Part shown: positions 58,690-64,000 of the stretch, one piece after another | How the letters are laid out: every line of letters starts with the position of its first letter | Position numbering within the stretch: the stretch's first letter is position 1 | Assembly (NCBI GenBank): GCA_037976565.1 | Contig: CP137671.1 | Location: 14,648,556 to 14,712,555, forward strand | Source: Mesocentrotus franciscanus | Taxonomy: Eukaryota; Echinodermata; Echinoidea; Camarodonta; Strongylocentrotidae | Direction of reading: 5' to 3' | DNA: 64,000 bases | Position numbers and translations under genes: made by a program | Notes under the pieces: generated by a model | What the model was told of the DNA's origin: nothing | Database searches by the model: none | What the model saw: only the letters and a program-made list of their open reading frames with translations

Positions 58690-60304
58690 TTGGGCCCTGT
58701 ATACAGGTTTCACTCTATACATGTACTGTACATCTGTAAGTATGGGTTGATTAAGAGGTGTGATTTCCACCTGCTTGGACATACAATAGGTGTTGGATTA
58801 GAAAGCAAGAAAGATTATAATTGTAAGTGTGTCAAGTTACGGGTATCCATTGCCAGACGTGCCAACATGTAACTAAGGACCATTTGGGAATCTGCTGAAA
58901 TTTATATTTTATAAAGCAATTTATTCTGATTTACAATCATAGATTTATGCTATTTGAAACTTTCAAAACCTGAATTCATAATCAGAGATGAGTGAAAATT
59001 ATAGTGATCAGCTGATTGATAGTAGGGGAACTAATATAAAGTGGAATATTGTGATGATAGGCAAAACCATGTTTACTTGTGTTACACAGTAGCATAGAGA
59101 TGTTATGTAGTTGTGGGGATGTGATATTGAATGAGCTATGTGGATACTAGTCTGGAAAGTAAATACTTGACCCATATCTTGATTAGGGACCAAAACTCTT
59201 TTGTACTGAGACAATACAACTTGAAAAAGAAATCACATCTCTATATCTTCTAAATGACTCCTTTGATTAACGTGTAAATTGTTCAGAAACACATATTATT
59301 TTGTATGTTTTGTGATGAAAGTAGCCTACATGTAAATGCTGATTAAATTGGAAATCAATAAAGAAATATGATTGTAGATTCAATGTCCTACAAACAAATT
59401 GGATGAACAAGCACCTGGTGAGGAAGACATCCATTAAGATGCCAAATTTTCAATGTGCATTATTAATCTTGTGAGTGGAATGAAATGAGATGGTTGAACT
59501 TGAAAACTATCTCGGTAGATGCGGAGGCCCTTGAAGTAATAAACTGTGATATATATTACTTCCATCCTTCCTCCCTGTCATTGCAAATGCCATCATCCAT
59601 CAGTATTGCTCCTGAAAAGCACCGGGGCAAATATCACTGCAATTTACCAGGGTTGAAATGAGTGAAATGTACAAGGGCTGACACGACTGGAGTCTATTAA
59701 TTACGAGGCAGGAAGCATTCCACGCAAGTATTTTTGTTGTCCATAACAGGGGTGGGGGCGACGCCCACTTTGACAAGGATAGGGGTATTAAAGAGAGATT
59801 AAATGCTTCCTGTATGGGGTGGGGTGGCTGCCTGCCGTGCTTTAGCTCAGCTTTGGTATATGCTGGGTTGTATGTGTTTGTATGTGTTTTTAGTGTTAAG
59901 ATAAACCCCCATGTCAGCAAGCTAACCGCAGGATTTACTTAGGGTCGCTGTCTCTATGAATCTGTATAGGGGAAATGAGTGTAATACAATGTCATGTTGA
60001 ATGTTGAATGTTGCCAAAATTTAATGAACATTACACTGTATAGCGAGATCTTCTTTTTTCAGTTTAAGTTTCATTCCATAGACTACTCAGAGTTTCTATA
60101 CTTTGCTTTTGCATTAAAAGTATATTATTGTGTTTAACTGTTTATTATTGTGGGCTTTGGGAATACTGCAGGGCCCTATCCGTCAATAGTTGTGCTTTGG
60201 TATACTTGGAGATCTAGACTGAGACTTACAATGTACATGTACAGTGTATTCAATTATAATGTACTTAATCTTGTATTGAACCTTTATGGCAGGATGCAAC
60301 GTCC
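58690..60304. other. Intron or intergenic DNA, nothing recognised
   Basis: No exon with splice support. About 59590-59850 is less AT-rich and looks unlike a repeat; it could be conserved non-coding sequence, but this cannot be judged from one genome. Confidence 0.4.
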
Positions 60305-60745
60305 CTGAGAGCCAGTATAGAAACAGCCAAGCCTCAAATATAAAAGCAGTCAATATATCTTTTATATACCGAATTGACACCAAAATCTACCAAGAATTCT
60401 TACCTTTTCTTGAGTAAAGATTGGTTAAAACATCACAGAAAATCTGAGACACTGTCTGTTAATCTTCGGTGGAAAGATGACTGAATGTTACAATCATTTG
60501 GGAATTGCAGACAAAAGCACTGTATGGTATCCGCGCTTGCACAGTTTTAACACGTAAACCAATGGGGATCGCAGCAAAATTTTACTATTTTCATGGTACC
60601 CGGATCTTGCGGGAATCTCACTCATGAACTATTGACCGTTCCTGGCATTTCTCGTTTCTTTACGGGAATGGCTAAAATCACGACTCCAATTTCGACCAAT
60701 CAGATGGCTAGATTTCTAAAGAGAGGTATAAAGATTGATATTAAC
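60305..60745. repeat. Dispersed repeat family R4, copy 2
   Basis: Counterpart of 21912-22740 without the roughly 380-base insertion. It shares 'gccagtatagaaacagc', 'atctaccaagaattcttacc', 'accaatggggatcgcag' and 'cgaccaatcagatggctaga'. Confidence 0.85.
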
Positions 60746-62060
60746 ATCTTTCCCATTTTCAAAAGTCACAGCTGAATTATGAAAATGGGTGATCAGACAT
60801 TTACTATGTCGAAAATTGCGTCAGGCTTTATGTATTTTGTCAAAAGTATAGGATTGGGTTTAGGGTTAGATATAGTGTCGGGTCCAGGGTTGAATTCAGG
60901 AATTAGGTTAGTGTGAGATGTTGACTGCAGAGCGACTGATGCAGGAGCATGTAAAGTATTTGTCCAACAAAAAACTTCTGTATCCTCTCTACATTTACGT
61001 TGTTAGGGTAAAGGGGATCAGGGATAAAATGTCACCATGGCATTCTTGATTTCTGTGTGACACCCATACAAATGTAATCACATTTTTCCTCCATCACTTT
61101 CACAATCAAATACTCAATTCAATGTATTTATTTGTCCAATTGATGTCATTCAACATGGATATTTGGTTTGCTCACATGTAAAATAAAGGCTCAGACAAAG
61201 TTTACAAAGAACAGAAATATGATACAAAACATGGATACACTTTGGTGATGACAAAATAATAGTCATACTAATAATAATGATTCTTGTTTGGTTATGGCTT
61301 CTTTAGTTTCCTTAAGTTACGTAATTTAACTGTCTTCATGCGTATTTATAAATACAAATTATTTACCACTATACACATCGAAAATTAAGCTTTTAAACTG
61401 AAGTGAAGTATATCAGAATCAATCTGATAAATTGAAAATAAAAATACTAAATTATATGGGCCAATGATTACCATGTACCACACCGTAATAATTACTTTCA
61501 CTAAATATAGCAGCAATAATCCACTTAATTCATGTAATTAATCCAATCATTATGATGTAATTCCTCTATCCCAGGGCCATTACTTCTGCTATTTGAATTT
61601 CATACTGTATTTAGCACCCAGCTCCCTGCAGGACGTGCTCAATTTACCCCCCTCCTGTCAAATTTCCCTCTCCCCCTCTAGCCCAGGTGCATGTCCTTGT
61701 GAGGGTGATTCATCATGAACTTTGACCTTGTTCAACAGGGTTTTGGAAGAAAAACAATACAGGATCAGTCATTGGACATACAACTGTATGTATGAGAATT
61801 TTGTTTGACGTATGCTGTGTCAATGATTTTCCATCATCGAGTTTTAAATATGTTGATTTGACACCATATTTCTCCCGAAAAAAGCTCTATACTGTTTTAA
61901 ATCTGAAGCGAATCGAAAGAAACACTTAAGTTATCTGAGATCAAAAGTATCAAGTGTTTTTTGTTGAACATATGCAGTACCTGCAGTGTACATCATACAG
62001 AGCTTATGCTGCCAACGCTTGACTTGTAGATGGTTTCTAACATGTGACATTAGGTGACAT
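60746..62060. other. Intron or intergenic DNA, nothing recognised
   Basis: AT-rich with a C-rich patch at 61645-61685. No supported feature. Confidence 0.45.
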
Positions 62061-62381
62061 CAGGTGACGTGTCCCAAGCCAGTACTAAGACGTCTCAAGA
62101 AGTGCTTGAGGAAGATGTTTGAAAAGATTATTAGCCGCACGCTAGTTGCAGTTATAGATGACAACAATGCTGACAAAAATAGGAGCAAGACAGGTTGGCA
62201 AACTTGGATTACACTCTGTTTCACTCGGTGGTTTCATAAATTTGGAACACCTTGGTTCAACTGCGGTATGCGATTTCTATACCCTTTAAAGCCGTTTGTG
62301 GCTACAGTTCAGGATCTGTATCCACAAGGGGCAATCCATTGCTACCTGTATCGGGATTAAGATGTTTATCATCTCAGCATC

Positions 62382-62447
62382 GATCGCTATCTTCGGTGCA
62401 GGAAGCCCCCTCCATGCCATGCGGAGACATGGGCCGAAGATAGCGAC
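62382..62447. repeat. Short hairpin
   Basis: 'atcgctatcttcgg' (62383-62396) pairs with 'ccgaagatagcgac' (62434-62447), about 37 bases apart. A 98-codon open frame just upstream (62064-62360) has no ATG start and no recognisable family. Confidence 0.6.
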
Positions 62448-62549
62448 CGATGTCGGGTAATGCCACTTTGGGGATATGAAACCCGTTTCCAAGATGTTGA
62501 TCTGACGTTGGTCCATGGAGGTTCACGGGTGATGACTATCGGTGTTCCT

Positions 62550-63500
62550 GCTTGTATTGAGCAGGTGATGATCTGTGAAAGAGAATCTGTCATGCTCCGT
62601 GCAAACCGAGTGGGTCGTTGCCACACTCGATACCTGAAAGTCGGAAAGCGATGATGTTGCGAACAAGGACCTTAATAGTCACACTCTCATTCTGGTCCTT
62701 TTCATGCCCTTGATATGTGCAAATTGAATCTAGACAGTGCCACACTTGATCCTTGAAACTCTGAAAGCTGTGATGTCTCGATTGGAACAAGGACCTCAGC
62801 AGTCACCAACTATTGTTTAGAGACACTGTAATTGATTGAGTGCATGTGCACTCCGGAAAGTGAGGATGTTGCAAACAAGAACCTAAGCACCCTCTTACAT
62901 TAGAGACATTTGTGCCCTTGATACGTGTAAACAGAGTTGGTTGTTGCCAAACCTAAAACTCTTTAATTGATGATGTCATGAGCAAGGATTGAAGCAGACA
63001 CCCTTAACTTTGTTTGAGCTTCCAGGCTGGTACTTTTCTTGTCCTTGGTTCATGCAAATGGAGTAGGAAAATGGTGCCCTCCACCCAACAGTGATAATGT
63101 CCCAGCAAGGACTCTAGCAGCCTCTGAGTAACATTCAAGACATTCCAGTTATTTTAGTGTGCACTCTGGTTCTTTTAATATGCTCTAACTCTTAATTCAT
63201 GAAAACAGTGGTGCTTCTTTTAATACATGTACCAGAATTTCCGGAAGGTCTGAAAGTCACACTGTCTAGACTAAGTACTTTGCTTCATAAATAAGCAGGC
63301 ACCTTTTACTGAATTGTTGAACAATGCACCCTGGTTTATACATACATGTATGTTTTATGAATTCTATACCTGAAACTCTAAAAGGGAGGATGTCTACATG
63401 TATATCAACCGTCTAGACTCCACGAACATTCTTTAAGACACTTCCGTTATTGTCGCTAGAACCTACAAGTTGGTTCTTGTCATGCCTTTGCAGAGTAAAG
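62550..63500. repeat. Degenerate tandem repeat of about 150 bp
   Basis: Diverged units share 'gatgatgt(t/c)', '(g/c)aacaaggacct', 'agcag(t/c)ca' and 'gcccttgatatgtg(c/t)aaa' at roughly regular intervals (for example 62650, 62770, 62870, 62980, 63090). Identity is low, so this is an old array. Confidence 0.55.
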
Positions 63501-64000
63501 AGCTCAGTAGATGTTGACAGTTCTCATCAGGTTCTCTTGGCTTGACTGTCTGGTCTTGGAAAGTGCCTCAGGATGATGCAGTTTGCATCTGTGGAGAGGG
63601 TCTATTCCGGCCACAGGAGACGTAACGTTTCTCTTATTTTTTCACTCTTGTCAAAGAGGGATGGCCACAGTGCCATTCTTGTTTAAGTATACATTGACAT
63701 GTTAGCTTTTTATTTGCATGTGCTCCTATTGAGGCAGACTCTTTTCATACATCAGGGCTTAATTACACTATTAAACCTTTAATTTTTAAAAGGCCCTGAG
63801 TGCATAGGCCACCCCCCATCGAAGTTTAGATTTTGTAAGGGTTCAGAATTATAATTTGAAGGCCTACATGTATACGCTCTGGGTGTCTGTTATTGTTGCA
63901 GCCCTGCATACTGTAGAGGACTCATGTAAAGTGCTCATGTGTTAAACACATATGACCCATTTGACACACCAGTACTATTCTTAGGTCGTTATCATGGCTG
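63501..64000. other. Intron or intergenic DNA, nothing recognised
   Basis: No supported gene or repeat up to the window edge. Confidence 0.45.

Noticed and set aside
62064..62360. 98-codon ORF as a gene
   Set aside because: It begins at GTG rather than ATG, has no splice context and no recognised family.

Overview
This is a eukaryotic, repeat-dominated window from an animal genome. Spliced genes with GT/AG introns, tRNA-derived SINEs, several LINE lineages, abundant foldback elements, long AG/TC microsatellites and frequent TACATGTA-type motifs point to a marine invertebrate. A malic enzyme gene and a ZNFX1-like helicase fit a deuterostome, and I favour an echinoderm such as a sea urchin. 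That assignment is inference; no single sequence proves it.

Two genes are well supported. (1) The 5' part of a malic enzyme gene lies on the minus strand, with coding exons at 7294-7386, 3248-3403 and 2323-2523. All three are phase 0 and join into the first 150 residues, including the catalytic-tyrosine motif; the rest lies beyond the left edge. Exon 2 sits in a four-copy tandem exon cassette, mostly decayed. (2) A ZNFX1-like (NFX1-type zinc finger, UPF1-like SF1 helicase) gene lies on the plus strand. It has one large exon at about 25652-28695 and a probable low-complexity N-terminal exon at 24502-24699. Its zinc-finger tail carries a near-identical 84-residue tandem duplication. A third gene start is likely at 42000 (+), a short first coding exon with a strong donor. 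Possible further exons at 46042, 48906 (-) and 49663 are weaker.

Layout: 0-2.3 kb, foldback and MITE elements in a malic enzyme intron; 2.3-7.9 kb, malic enzyme exons and promoter; 8-12.8 kb, dispersed repeats and a SINE; 12.8-21.1 kb, a tandem array of about 2.44 kb units; 21.2-23.9 kb, palindromes and a LINE fragment split by a SINE; 24.5-28.9 kb, the ZNFX1-like gene; 30.8-34.1 kb, a dead L1/Tx1-like LINE; 34.5-37.2 kb, two copies of an element built from GTGCCCC-type repeats; 38.6-41.1 kb, a dead CR1/Jockey-like LINE on the minus strand; 42-50 kb, probable intron with MITEs; 50.4-52.6 kb, a hAT-like element with a perfect 8-bp target duplication enclosing about 40 copies of a 46-bp minisatellite; 53-64 kb, foldbacks, a three-unit tandem array, dispersed repeats and non-coding sequence.

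The genes do not form a pathway: malic enzyme is central carbon metabolism and ZNFX1-like proteins act in RNA-based immunity or small-RNA biology. The most unusual features are the minisatellite-bearing hAT-like element, the malic enzyme exon cassette array, the zinc-finger segment duplication and the 2.44 kb array. I found no clear evidence of a wholly new multi-gene system.
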